A stretch of 64,000 nt of DNA, taken from contig NZ_CP132744.1 of assembly GCF_037477895.1 (NCBI RefSeq), positions 1,922,001 to 1,986,000 of the forward strand, in the 5' to 3' direction. The stretch comes from Mycetohabitans endofungorum (GTDB lineage Bacteria; Pseudomonadota; Gammaproteobacteria; Burkholderiales; Burkholderiaceae). The notes beneath the pieces were generated by a model. That model made no database searches. It had not been told where the DNA came from and saw only the letters and a list, made by a program, of their open reading frames with translations. This document shows positions 36,778-45,956 of the stretch, piece after piece. The translations under genes were made by a program, and so were the position numbers. Each line of letters starts with the position of its first letter. Position 1 is the stretch's first letter.

Positions 36778-39700
36778 TCAGAGATTACCTTTCAGATGCG
36801 ATACCCCGGTGACGAGCGCGCGGCCCGCGCTCTGCCAGTCTTCATAAGCGCTGTCTCGATTCAATAAAAAACCTTGCCGCTGCTGCTGTACGCTCAGGCC
36901 GGTTTGCTTTTGAGCTTGTTGCAGCCGCAGTACCGTATCGAGTTGTGCGATAGTTTTAGCGACCTTGCCGTCAAACATGTCGCACGCGTGCAGCGCTTCA
37001 TTTTGCTCCCACCCTAGCAATGGCGCCAACAGTTTAGCGGCTTCTGTGTTGTTCAATGGCGGAGTCGCATTAGCAGCTCGCAAATAGGCCAGCACATCGT
37101 CTTCGGTACCGCCATGCACTGCACCTACTTGGGTTAATAGATCATGGTAGCGGCTAAGCAGGTAAAGTGCTTGTAAGTCGATGCGACTAACGTTTTCTTT
37201 GGTGAAGCCAAAATACTCCGGATGGTCCAATAGCGTCTGTACCAGCGCGGGGCTGAGCGCGAACTGCGTAGTAAGCAGCGCGCAGCGTACCACCTCGCGC
37301 AATTGACGCAGATAGTCTGTTGGAATATCGGCTGCTGTCTCGAGTTTTGCGTCATTGTTGTTATTTAGCACCCAGGTGTCTTTTAGCCAGCTGTAGACGC
37401 TTTGCCCGGTCCAGCGCAGCAGCAATGCAGGCAGCGATTGGTTGACGTTTAGCGATTGGGCCAAAAGGCCTATCGCCACCCCATATTGGGCTTGTTGTGC
37501 CTGAATCAGCGTGTTGGTTAACGCTTTACTGGCTTGGATTTGAGCTTGCTTAGAAAGAGGCTGCTTACCACCAACCGGTTGGGCATTCCCATTATCATAA
37601 AATTTTGCGTTGAGTACCGCGCCTACCGTCTCCTCGGTAATTTCTACGTCCTTCACTAAACCATACCTGGGCTTGCTGTGGCCACTATGGTCCTTTACAA
37701 CATCCAGGTCGAGCAAACCGGGGGACAACAAATTAAGCCAGTCAATGGCTTGGTTCTTATCATCCACCACCGGCGCGCCGCTGCGATTCAGTAGTGCAGC
37801 ATCCACAAAGGTGTTCGTCAGGCTATTGCATACCTGCTGAATAAAGTTCAGCTGATCGGTCGTACCTTGCGCGGCCAACCCCATATTTTCTGTCAGTATC
37901 GCACCTTCAGAAAAAGTCAAGGTGGTATTAAAATTATAACTATGTATTATTAATGTTGACGACAACACATTTAGTTTAGAAATATCCTTAAACTTCCCTT
38001 TGAGCGGAATGTTGAGAACATACGTTTTATTTTTATCAGGATACAACCACGTACCTGGCCAATCGATCGGCCTGTCACTGTTAGCGCCTTTGCCATCGTA
38101 CTTGTCGTTTTGCAGAACCGCATCTTTAAGAGCTTCCCCTTGCCAATTCAAGTCACCATTTCGGCTTAATCCGTTGGGAAGCGTATATTGAAATACTGAA
38201 ATCCCATCGGTCTTAGCGCGCTCGCCTCCGCGAAATTTAATTTGTTGAGTAAGTGTCAATTCACCTGTGCCACTGTCATAGAGGAGATCTTTCCAACCAA
38301 CGGAGACGCGCTGCATCTGATCGCCTGTGGAAACGACGCCATAGTAGCCTGCAGGCGGAAGCGTCAGCAGTTGCAGCGCTTGCATCGGCAATTGATGCTG
38401 ATGCTGCCACTGCGCAACCGTGCTCAAAGCTTGCAGCAGGGATAAGACATCGCTGGTAATTGCGTCAAACTGTGCCAGCTGTTTGACGGACGGTTGCCTA
38501 GCCAACTGTTGCCAAAGCGCGCCTTTGTGTTTCCAGGCTGCCGCCCCGCCCGTGCCGTTATCCAACCGATCGAGCAGCACACAAAAAGCTTCGACACTGA
38601 AGCCCAACGTGCGCGCCAGCGTGGTGAGCCGGTAGAATGCTGACACCATCGACAAGCTACAGGTCAACTTAGACTCAATGACATCGCCGTACTGGCAGGC
38701 GATCCTATCAGCCAACAGCAGGAATTGACGACGACTCAGGCCCAGTGCCGTGCTGATGTGCTGAACCCGTGCACCATCTTCCCCGGTCGTTGATGTATAG
38801 TCGAAGTCTTGATCGTCGACCACAAATGGTGTATCGAACGCGCCACTTGCATTGAACACTTGGTCGAAAAACGGTGTATTCGGTGAAATCGCATAGGGCG
38901 TCACCTCATAAAGCCACGCAGCAAACTGCTTAGCCGACACGCCATAGGCCGTCTGATAATGCTTAAATACTCCCAACATGCGCAGCGTGTTGACGTTCAT
39001 CGACAACGCGTTATTGGCTTCCCCCTCGGCTCGCATCGCGGAAGTTACGAGCAAATCGACGTCTTCATACGGCAGCTCGAGCCACTTCTGCAACCGCACG
39101 ATTCGATTGATGCGGTCCAATCTATCGTCAGTCAAAGCCGAGTCGTCGAGCGTGAGCGCCCCGGAGTCTTTTTTGCTCATGGCAATGCTCGGGATTTCGC
39201 CAGCATGGATAAAGCACGCACCATACGTATACTGTCCAACAACTTTATCCTTCTCCTTAAAGTTCTCAGACAAAACAACCGTAGCACCACCCGCCGTCGT
39301 GCACAGCAACTGTTCAACCTGCGGTACAGTAAGGCCAGTACGAGCAGTGAAAACGTCCATGTCAGCAAAGCTATTAGCATGTAGAGACGCTTCTCCATAG
39401 TTCTCCTGATAAAACTTAGACCAGTCAGAAGTTTTTTCTATAATAATTTTTTGCTGTTCCGGTGCGAGCTGACTGGCCATGATCTGCAGGCGGTTCAAAG
39501 CCTCGACATCTTTCTCCAGCAACGCGTCAGTAACGTTCCAAAATCTCCGCGGAAAAGAGCCCGTGTGCGGCAGTAGCACTTCCTGCAACGTCAAGCCTAG
39601 CACCGATTGGGCAGCCTGGATCTGCTGATGCCCATAGTGGTACGGCAAATTGTTTGGATAGCGGGTGATGGCCAGCAACTCATTCACCGTGTCGAGGCCA

Positions 39701-40305
39701 TTCGATTGTTCTATATTTTGAATTTTTGCAAGCTGACTCTTTTTGATCGCATCAGGACTCTTTTTGATTGCTGCCGCAAGGATTTCGTTGACAAGCTGCA
39801 GCTGTGGAATAACTTCGTTGAGCGCGGCATCATCCACCTTTAGTTCACCTAGATCCGGACGTCGATCAGCTAACGTGTTCATCAGCTGACTATCGTCTGT
39901 CTTTTCCTGCTTAAGAGCCAATGCATAGAGGTGGGTCAAATACGCAGCCGGCCCATCATTCGCCTCAAGCGCACCGTTGGGCGCTTTTTCCTGCCAATCT
40001 GTGTCTTGAAATTGATTTTTGAAATCCGGCCCGGCCACCGAAAACGGACCACGTAACGTCGATTTGACCGCGCGGGTCACACGGTTATACCGAAAATGGT
40101 GGACGACTTGATGTGCATAGCCGATGGCCAAGTCATACATCTTTTCCGCGCGGCGACCTAACGTATTACGATGCAGGCGAATAAACCGCTCGCGCGGCAC
40201 ATGCACCACATCGAACACTGAGTGGTAGCCTAGCTTGGCCAGTTCCTCGGGAAGCTCATGCAGTTGCTCGACGCGGGCGATTAAGCGGCTGGTTAATGTG
40301 TCCAT
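36778..40305 (-). CDS. TcA component, N-terminal third (VRP1-type)
   Basis: A 1175-residue protein matching the N-terminal part of TcA and TcaA-like proteins. It has the VRP1 (28.1-kDa Salmonella virulence plasmid A protein) start LAKLGYHSVFDVVHVPRERF, the DGPAAYLTHLYALAL motif and later alpha-helical shell segments such as LMVTSAMRAEGEANN-like repeats. It is the first gene of the Tc operon; GGAGTCCT lies before the ATG. It would form the outer shell of the pentameric injection machine. The order TcA-TcA-TcA-TcB-TcC follows in one direction with short gaps, so a single transcript is likely. Confidence 0.92.
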   Translation of the reverse strand: MDTLTSRLIARVEQLHELPEELAKLGYHSVFDVVHVPRERFIRLHRNTLGRRAEKMYDLAIGYAHQVVHHFRYNRVTRAVKSTLRGPFSVAGPDFKNQFQDTDWQEKAPNGALEANDGPAAYLTHLYALALKQEKTDDSQLMNTLADRRPDLGELKVDDAALNEVIPQLQLVNEILAAAIKKSPDAIKKSQLAKIQNIEQSNGLDTVNELLAITRYPNNLPYHYGHQQIQAAQSVLGLTLQEVLLPHTGSFPRRFWNVTDALLEKDVEALNRLQIMASQLAPEQQKIIIEKTSDWSKFYQENYGEASLHANSFADMDVFTARTGLTVPQVEQLLCTTAGGATVVLSENFKEKDKVVGQYTYGACFIHAGEIPSIAMSKKDSGALTLDDSALTDDRLDRINRIVRLQKWLELPYEDVDLLVTSAMRAEGEANNALSMNVNTLRMLGVFKHYQTAYGVSAKQFAAWLYEVTPYAISPNTPFFDQVFNASGAFDTPFVVDDQDFDYTSTTGEDGARVQHISTALGLSRRQFLLLADRIACQYGDVIESKLTCSLSMVSAFYRLTTLARTLGFSVEAFCVLLDRLDNGTGGAAAWKHKGALWQQLARQPSVKQLAQFDAITSDVLSLLQALSTVAQWQHQHQLPMQALQLLTLPPAGYYGVVSTGDQMQRVSVGWKDLLYDSGTGELTLTQQIKFRGGERAKTDGISVFQYTLPNGLSRNGDLNWQGEALKDAVLQNDKYDGKGANSDRPIDWPGTWLYPDKNKTYVLNIPLKGKFKDISKLNVLSSTLIIHSYNFNTTLTFSEGAILTENMGLAAQGTTDQLNFIQQVCNSLTNTFVDAALLNRSGAPVVDDKNQAIDWLNLLSPGLLDLDVVKDHSGHSKPRYGLVKDVEITEETVGAVLNAKFYDNGNAQPVGGKQPLSKQAQIQASKALTNTLIQAQQAQYGVAIGLLAQSLNVNQSLPALLLRWTGQSVYSWLKDTWVLNNNNDAKLETAADIPTDYLRQLREVVRCALLTTQFALSPALVQTLLDHPEYFGFTKENVSRIDLQALYLLSRYHDLLTQVGAVHGGTEDDVLAYLRAANATPPLNNTEAAKLLAPLLGWEQNEALHACDMFDGKVAKTIAQLDTVLRLQQAQKQTGLSVQQQRQGFLLNRDSAYEDWQSAGRALVTGVSHLKGNL

Positions 40306-41229
40306 AGGACTCCTTTATTGGTAGTTTGGTTACGCGCATAGCGCGAACCATGTTGGTTGGCAGCCGTGACCGTACGTTCCAGTCAGACACACCGTTACGA
40401 CAGGCTTGGAGACCGCGTATAGCTAGCGCTACAGCACACCACGTAAGCAAAACACAGCCGGTGGCGCCATTCCATTTGTAATCTATGTTGTGTACCAGGT
40501 TCAAACAATCGCCGCGGATCGCAGCCATGCATTGACTGAGCACAAAAATACAGGCATGACCGGCAAGGCTGTGGTGTCACCATTATTGTGGGTCTGGAAC
40601 ACACTTCATCCCATTAGCACGCACTCACCGGTTACGTGTGGTCAAGCCAGATGCATCAAATGGGTAGCCGCCCTTAAACACAAGCGTTTACCGCTCTAGC
40701 ACACAATGCTATGTCGAAATCGGATCATCCCAACGATGATGACCTACGTATCCGCACCTCAATGCCAATCGTTACAATGACGTGCCATGGACACATCACA
40801 TAGCGTGCGGTGTATAAGCGGCTTGGGGACTAGAAAGAAGAGAAAGCGGGTGCGTCGCATGGGTACGACGCCATTTGTGTGAGACTGGGTACTTCGTCAT
40901 TCTTATTCGCTCCAGACAGCACTTCTATGAAACAGGAACCAAGCGCCAAGATACGCCTGTCCCGGAAGCATCCCATCGTTCTACCACAGTCTCGCTACGC
41001 GCCCGGGCATAAAGCCTCTGCCCTCATGTACGTAGACTAATTAATGAGATAAAGACCACTATAAGACAAGGGCTAAGAAGAACCAAGCTTTCCATCTTTC
41101 ATCAATCCGCCAAAATCCACTCATTAAGCGCACTGAAATACCTGATGTTGGGTATTTTTATCCCACCCGTGCGCCGTCAAGAATCGGATTTTTCGCATGA
41201 TAGCTGCAGTACACCATCAATAGAATCAA
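40306..41229. other. 924-base gene-free region upstream of the Tc operon
   Basis: No protein or RNA gene could be recognised on either strand; open frames here are short and without family resemblance. The region must hold the Tc operon promoter (minus strand). AT-rich segments occur near 41040 (ACTAATTAATGAGATAAAG) and 41140, but no convincing -35/-10 pair could be fixed. It ends at the target duplication of the IS5-family element. It may contain degraded mobile DNA. Confidence 0.5.
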
Positions 41230-41233
41230 CTAG

Positions 41234-42088
41234 AGCATGTTATGCATTTTTCATAATGGGTACAGCATGAACGAGCATGAGCATAGCGAAAACGACGAAA
41301 TGCAGGCCGGCCAGGGTTTCGGGCAGGCGCTCGTAGTCGCGTGCCAGTGGCCTAAACCGGTTAAGCCAGGCGAAGCTGCGCTCGACCACCCAGCGGCGTG
41401 GCAGCAGCACGAAGCCCTTCTTTGCCTCGGGCAGTTTGATGACCTGCAGTTCCATGCCCTCATCGCGAGCAGCCCGCGCAGGCGTGTCGCCCGTATAGCC
41501 CTGGTCAGCCAATGCAAGTTTCACTGTCTGAGCGCTGACATGCTGAATCTGACGCGCAAGCTCGGCCACCTGTGTGCGCTCCTGCTCGTTGGCCGGCGTA
41601 ATGTGCACCGTCAGCAGCAGGCCCAGCGTGTCCACCGCCATATGAACCTTGCTGCCTCGCTTGCGCTTATGACCATCGTAGCCCGCACGCGGGCCGCTTT
41701 CGCATGTGGACTGCAACGTGCGTCCATCCAGGATAACTGCACTGGGCTGCGCCTGGCGCTGTTGCGCCACGCGCAGCACCGAACGCAAATCGTTGACCAT
41801 CGCTTCGAAGCAACCCGCGTTCAGCCAACACTGCGTTTGCTGGTAGACTAGTTCCCACGGCGGGAAGTTGGTCGGCAGCATACGCCACGATGCACCTGCT
41901 CGCGCCATCCAGCGCAGCGCGTTGAACATTTCACGCAGTTCGTATCGACGCTGCGGTGCGTCTTCAGTCATTAAAGTCAGGTAGGGAGCGGCAAAGCTCC
42001 ATTCCTCGTTCGATACCTCTGTCGGGTAAGGCTTGCGTTCTGTCATCCCGATAGGGTAACAACTCTGACCAAAACTGCCTAACACGCT
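41234..42088. mobile_element. IS5-family insertion sequence, complete (855 bp)
   Basis: Ends are imperfect inverted repeats: left AGCATGTTATGCATTTTT (from 41234), right, read inward on the other strand, AGCGTGTTAGGCAGTTTT (to 42088). CTAG flanks both sides (41230-41233 and 42089-42092), fitting the 4-base YTAR-type target duplication of the IS5 group. It contains one complete transposase gene on the minus strand. The mutated left repeat may lower mobility. Confidence 0.9.
41240..42046 (-). CDS. IS5-family DDE transposase
   Basis: A 268-residue transposase; start MTERKPYPTEVSNEEW at 42046. The N-terminal DUF4096-like domain has EEWSFAAPYLTL and YELREMFNALRWMARAGASW RMLP. The catalytic triad can be placed at VILDGRTLQSTCESG (Asp), LALADQGYTGDT (Asp) and WVVERSFAWLNRFRPLARDY (Glu, followed by the IS5 YREK-like segment). 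The gene fills the element almost completely and is intact, so the copy could still be active. The product is cytoplasmic and acts on the terminal repeats. Confidence 0.93.
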   Translation of the reverse strand: MTERKPYPTEVSNEEWSFAAPYLTLMTEDAPQRRYELREMFNALRWMARAGASWRMLPTNFPPWELVYQQTQCWLNAGCFEAMVNDLRSVLRVAQQRQAQPSAVILDGRTLQSTCESGPRAGYDGHKRKRGSKVHMAVDTLGLLLTVHITPANEQERTQVAELARQIQHVSAQTVKLALADQGYTGDTPARAARDEGMELQVIKLPEAKKGFVLLPRRWVVERSFAWLNRFRPLARDYERLPETLAGLHFVVFAMLMLVHAVPIMKNA

Positions 42089-42204
42089 CTAGCCCCGGCT
42101 CGTTTTCTGTTTTTTGAGGATATTTCCGAACGGGCGTACGGGGAGATTCGGGCGCACTCGTGCAGGCGCACGGTTCATGGTTAGCAAGGCAAATTTTAAG
42201 CGTT

Positions 42205-42960
42205 TTAGCTCAGCGGTATATCGTGCATCGCGGCTAACCCTTTATCGCTCACGATCATTGCATTGGGATCGTCCCAATCTAAAAAACCATTGAACTGCTG
42301 CAAGGTTCTAGTCCGCTTAGCTCCACTCCATGGATCATGATAAACGACTGTATTTTCCGTTGCTCCAATTAACAATATGCAATGGCCGGACATATGCCTT
42401 GGCCAACGGCCGCCACAGATAATTGGGCCGAAACCATTAAGCAGCGAGCATAATTGTGCGCTTTCCCAACCTCCCTTCGTCGTCCCATCCTTCGGATGCC
42501 GCTCAAATCGGGGCGGCATCGGAATTGATGAGACCCGGAAGCCGTGGCTTTCTAATAGATTCATCAGTTGAGTAGAGTTCAAGCCCTCCCATAAACGCCG
42601 TGGGTTTTTGTCCAAATCAACCGGCTTCTTTCCAAAGAAGCTCAACAGCATTGCTGCGCTTGCGTCGCCACACATATTCACATGCTGCTGGTGATGATAT
42701 TTGACATCGAAAAAAGCATACTTCTCTTGTAACTGCCGCGCCTGCCAAGGACCGGGCACCGGCTGCTCTTCTGCTTGGCTCAATTTTTTGTCGATGGAGC
42801 CAGCCTCCGGCTGAACAGATGCTTTTCGTAGTCGTTCAAGCCCTGCCAGTTCGCCATGTACGCGACCCTTCACATTGTATGGCTGTGATATCAACACCGA
42901 ACTAACCGGTTCCTTGTCTTCGAAGTTCAGTAATTTTGCCGCGATCCCGACCAGCTTCAT
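42205..42960 (-). CDS. Papain-like cysteine protease, AvrRpt2-like (C70/C39 type)
   Basis: A 251-residue protein starting MKLVGIAAKLLNFEDKEPVS at 42960, with GAAGGAG nine bases upstream. Visible catalytic residues are Cys97 in VNMCGDASAAML, His193 in HMSGHCILLIGA and Asp209 in VVYHDPWSG. The order and spacing match AvrRpt2 (C122, H208, D226), and FGPIICGGRW corresponds to the family's GPI(I/V)FGW strand. VPGPW (68-72) before the domain resembles the VPxFGxW self-cleavage site of AvrRpt2, but weakly. No secretion signal peptide is seen, so a type III or other effector route is possible; this is inference. Confidence 0.8.
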   Translation of the reverse strand: MKLVGIAAKLLNFEDKEPVSSVLISQPYNVKGRVHGELAGLERLRKASVQPEAGSIDKKLSQAEEQPVPGPWQARQLQEKYAFFDVKYHHQQHVNMCGDASAAMLLSFFGKKPVDLDKNPRRLWEGLNSTQLMNLLESHGFRVSSIPMPPRFERHPKDGTTKGGWESAQLCSLLNGFGPIICGGRWPRHMSGHCILLIGATENTVVYHDPWSGAKRTRTLQQFNGFLDWDDPNAMIVSDKGLAAMHDIPLS

Positions 42961-43283
42961 ACATGCGTCTCCTTCGCACGACCTCGCCCTTGCGATGCTG
43001 ACGTGAAGCACACGGCCACGTGCGCGCATTCCGACGTCAACTATGGAATTACGAAGCGCTGCATTACGCAAGTGGTCCTGCGCAAGTTGAAGGAGTGGAA
43101 GTATGCTCCCATACCGTCCCGATCCGCAGAACTTTGATATCCAGCATGGGCTGGATAAAAAGAGAATCGTCGCTCTAGGAAAAGCAACGACCCTAAGAGC
43201 AGATCAAATTCGAATCGCGATAAAATCTTACGGCTCCCGCAATAAATATAGCGAGCTGTGCAGCGCAACCATCCGGATCCAGG

Positions 43284-44654
43284 TTACTCTCGGGCAAAGG
43301 CCTTGCCATACCCTAAATTGTCGAGAATCCGGGTACATCCCTGCTCGGAAAATCTGTTGTATTTCATATACGATATAATCTCGCTGATCGCTAAGTCTCG
43401 TTTAGCATTGGACATCTGAGCGAGAATAATACCCCTCCTTTTGAGCACTTCGAAAACTCGATATAGTTGTTCTTCGTCGGCACTATTGAGCAAGGCTAGC
43501 GCTTGTTGCCAAACCTGCCTAGATAGTGTGTCATCCATGAGAAAAGCACACTCCAGCAAGCCAGCTGCCACCTGCGTGCGCTGCGCCAACGGCACGCGTG
43601 CAAATCCTCGCTCCAGCACACGCATTTCATCAGCATACCGATGGTTAGGCAACGCAAGCAATCCTAAAAATAAACCGTGGAGTGCAGTGCTCCATGGTTC
43701 GTCAGGCAATGCCATCGCCACATTGCGCATTTCCGCGTAGCGCACAGGCCGCTCGGATTCCGGCAATGCCGATACGACCGCCGCTAATGCGCCGATCGAT
43801 GCACCTTGATATGGCATTGACAGCCGAAACATCCTTTCGCGTAACTCAGCATACAATTGCGAAACGAGCGTGTTAGCGTACCCATACTTGTCCAAAAACT
43901 GGAACAGCAAATCAGCCAAGACCGGAATCAGCTCTGCCTGCTGTGACTCAGATAAGCCTGGCATTTTGGCCAAAATAAACTGGTAACCTTCTAAAATTTT
44001 GGGCGACGTCAGCGGAAAAGACCGTAACTGGAGTGCAAGTTCCGGCCAGAGATTTTCCTGATCAGGACTGCGGTGTTCCACCTCAATGCCTAGATAGTTG
44101 AACAACCGAGCACGTTCAGGGATCGGAAAATCACCGAGCATTGCCATCATTGCCCTTTGTATCTGCGCTCCTTCTTTAGGTATCCCATCAGCTGCCGAAT
44201 ACAGTCGCTGAAAGGCTTCGACTCGCTCCGCGCGGGGCAGCGCCATCAGACGTTGCCGCAGCATTTCAATGGGTTCGACCCGCTGCTCGGGATCCTCGAT
44301 AAGACCGCTAAGGTCCCAAATTATGGTCTTTACCGCCGAAAGGCTAACAGCCCTTTCAGCACGCCTCCAGAATCGCCAAACCGTTCGCCGATCCTTCATT
44401 AAATAGTAAGTTTGGCTATTAACCGCTCCAAAGCTGCCAACATCCTGGATCGGCACATGACTGCCAATTCGCAGGATCACTTCAGGCGGTAAATCGTTAT
44501 ACGTAGTCGGCCTGTCGGCTGGCAAATCAGTCAACGCAACGTCTGCCGGCTTTTGTTGTGGCGGCATCGACGCGGCCGAAGGTTTTTGATAAACCTCCAA
44601 CGCATAAACATAGGTTCGGTAATCATTTAAGGCGGCGTTCAGATCAAGGTCCAT
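43284..44654 (-). CDS. F-box domain protein with helical C-terminal region (putative effector)
   Basis: A 456-residue protein, start MDLDLNAALNDYRTYVYALE at 44654; a 23-codon upstream extension (GTG) is possible. Residues 52-95 (YNDLPPEVILRIGSHVPIQD, then VGSFGAVNSQTYYLMKDRRTVWRF) match the F-box pattern LPxEvLlxI...l...s...v.........W, which in eukaryotes binds Skp1 in SCF ubiquitin ligases. The rest (about 100-456) is alpha-helical, with recurring ALPxxERxxxxxxxxxA units (ALPRAERVEAFQRLYSA, ALPESERPVRYAEMRNVAMA) that look like a substrate-binding repeat. Bacterial F-box proteins are known as host-directed effectors (for example Ralstonia GALA). Confidence 0.8.
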   Translation of the reverse strand: MDLDLNAALNDYRTYVYALEVYQKPSAASMPPQQKPADVALTDLPADRPTTYNDLPPEVILRIGSHVPIQDVGSFGAVNSQTYYLMKDRRTVWRFWRRAERAVSLSAVKTIIWDLSGLIEDPEQRVEPIEMLRQRLMALPRAERVEAFQRLYSAADGIPKEGAQIQRAMMAMLGDFPIPERARLFNYLGIEVEHRSPDQENLWPELALQLRSFPLTSPKILEGYQFILAKMPGLSESQQAELIPVLADLLFQFLDKYGYANTLVSQLYAELRERMFRLSMPYQGASIGALAAVVSALPESERPVRYAEMRNVAMALPDEPWSTALHGLFLGLLALPNHRYADEMRVLERGFARVPLAQRTQVAAGLLECAFLMDDTLSRQVWQQALALLNSADEEQLYRVFEVLKRRGIILAQMSNAKRDLAISEIISYMKYNRFSEQGCTRILDNLGYGKAFARE

Positions 44655-44996
44655 TGGCAAGCTCGGCAACGAGAGGCAAACACAGCGTAAGACGCGGCTA
44701 CATCGCAGGTTAGCTAAAAGCACGCGCTACAACACAACAGTGCGTCGCACACGCTAGAATCGAGTCGGATAACACTATGCCGACCAGAGCATCGTGCTTG
44801 CAAGCGTATGCCCGTCACAACGCTATTCGTCACGCCTATGTTGGTTTGCCGCGACGAAGCAGTCCAATAAGGCACGTTACACGTGGCGATGAAAAATTAA
44901 AACCAATCGGTGGCTTGCAAGCTTGCTACCTTATCAAACGAAAGGCACGCTGACGGTACAATTAGCAGTTCAACCCAATTTGTTGACAGACAGGGA

Positions 44997-45761
44997 TCAC
45001 CCAGCATTGAGCGACGCAAGCGCCTTCTCCAAAGCCCTGCTAGCGGTACGATCCGCATCGTTTTTGAGCACTGCGTGCATCACCAATTGCCGGTTGTGGC
45101 CAGCCGCGGCGGGCGAGTTCCACAGCAAATCGGCACAAGGCTGTGCCGCGCGAACCCATCGCCGCCATGCGCGGATCGGCACATGCTCGTGGACGATGCG
45201 CACCGACAATTCGCGACCGTCGTACTGGCCAACCCTCCGGCTTTCGGCCCAAACGACGACGGTACGCGTGGCGACGTCGAGCGACACCGCATAGCGGCCG
45301 ATCGCAAAGCGCCGCGCAGCAAAATTAGACCGCCACAGTGGCCGGGGCCGGCAAATCCACGCCACCACGATATATAGCCCCGGCGATACGGCGAGCCATC
45401 CGTTGCTGTCGGCCATCGCGCGCAGCGCCGCCTTCGGCCCCGCAGCGCAGATAAACAGTCCAATCGACCATGCGGCAAATAAAAAGCAAATGAGCGAGAA
45501 GCAGCGCAATGCCTGCCGCAACCATTGTGGCAACGGATGGAATGGCCGCTCAGCCCGTGCCTGCGCGCCGGGCAGCGTGATCAGCAGGAACAGCAGGATG
45601 ACGTTCAGGCATGCCCATGGTGACGACGCAATGTCAGTCAACACGGGCACGAAGCCCATTTGCGACATTGAGTGCAACCAGCGTGCAAGCAACGCGAGCC
45701 CGATCGCGCGCAGCGCGAAGATCGTCGCGGCGCCCGGCACAGTATGGTGGCTCGGCTGCAT
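44997..45761 (-). CDS. Membrane protein of unknown function
   Basis: A 254-residue product if started at MQPSHHTVPGAATIFALRAI (45761); the frame is open 50 codons further upstream, but the upstream part looks non-conserved. Three to four hydrophobic segments are seen in the first 130 residues (TIFALRAIGLALLARWL, WACLNVILLFLLITLPGA, CFSLICFLFAAWSIGLFICA, WLAVSPGLYIVVAWICR). A soluble, Arg-rich C-terminal domain follows, with VSLDVATRTVVVWAESRRV. No family was recognised. It lies between the effector-like genes and the GT4 gene, near the right end of the island. Confidence 0.55.
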   Translation of the reverse strand: MQPSHHTVPGAATIFALRAIGLALLARWLHSMSQMGFVPVLTDIASSPWACLNVILLFLLITLPGAQARAERPFHPLPQWLRQALRCFSLICFLFAAWSIGLFICAAGPKAALRAMADSNGWLAVSPGLYIVVAWICRPRPLWRSNFAARRFAIGRYAVSLDVATRTVVVWAESRRVGQYDGRELSVRIVHEHVPIRAWRRWVRAAQPCADLLWNSPAAAGHNRQLVMHAVLKNDADRTASRALEKALASLNAG

Positions 45762-45956
45762 CACCTTCGGCAAGTTACTCTCCTGTTTGTCGCACAGCCG
45801 CCCTGCAGGCCGTCGCAATTGCACCAGCGGCACATTATAAGGACTCTTACGGTGCAACGCGGCAATCGCCACGCAAACAAAAACGCCCACGGCATCGACA
45901 GCCGTAGGCATTGGAGGGAGGCAGCGGGCTCGCCTAACCGGCCCGATGTGGCTTGC

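Noticed and set aside
42960..44996. hrpII-type boxes (TTCG-N16-TTCG) upstream of the protease and F-box genes
   Set aside because: Checked by eye on the coding strand upstream of both starts; no pair with the right spacing was found, so type III regulation is not supported by this evidence.
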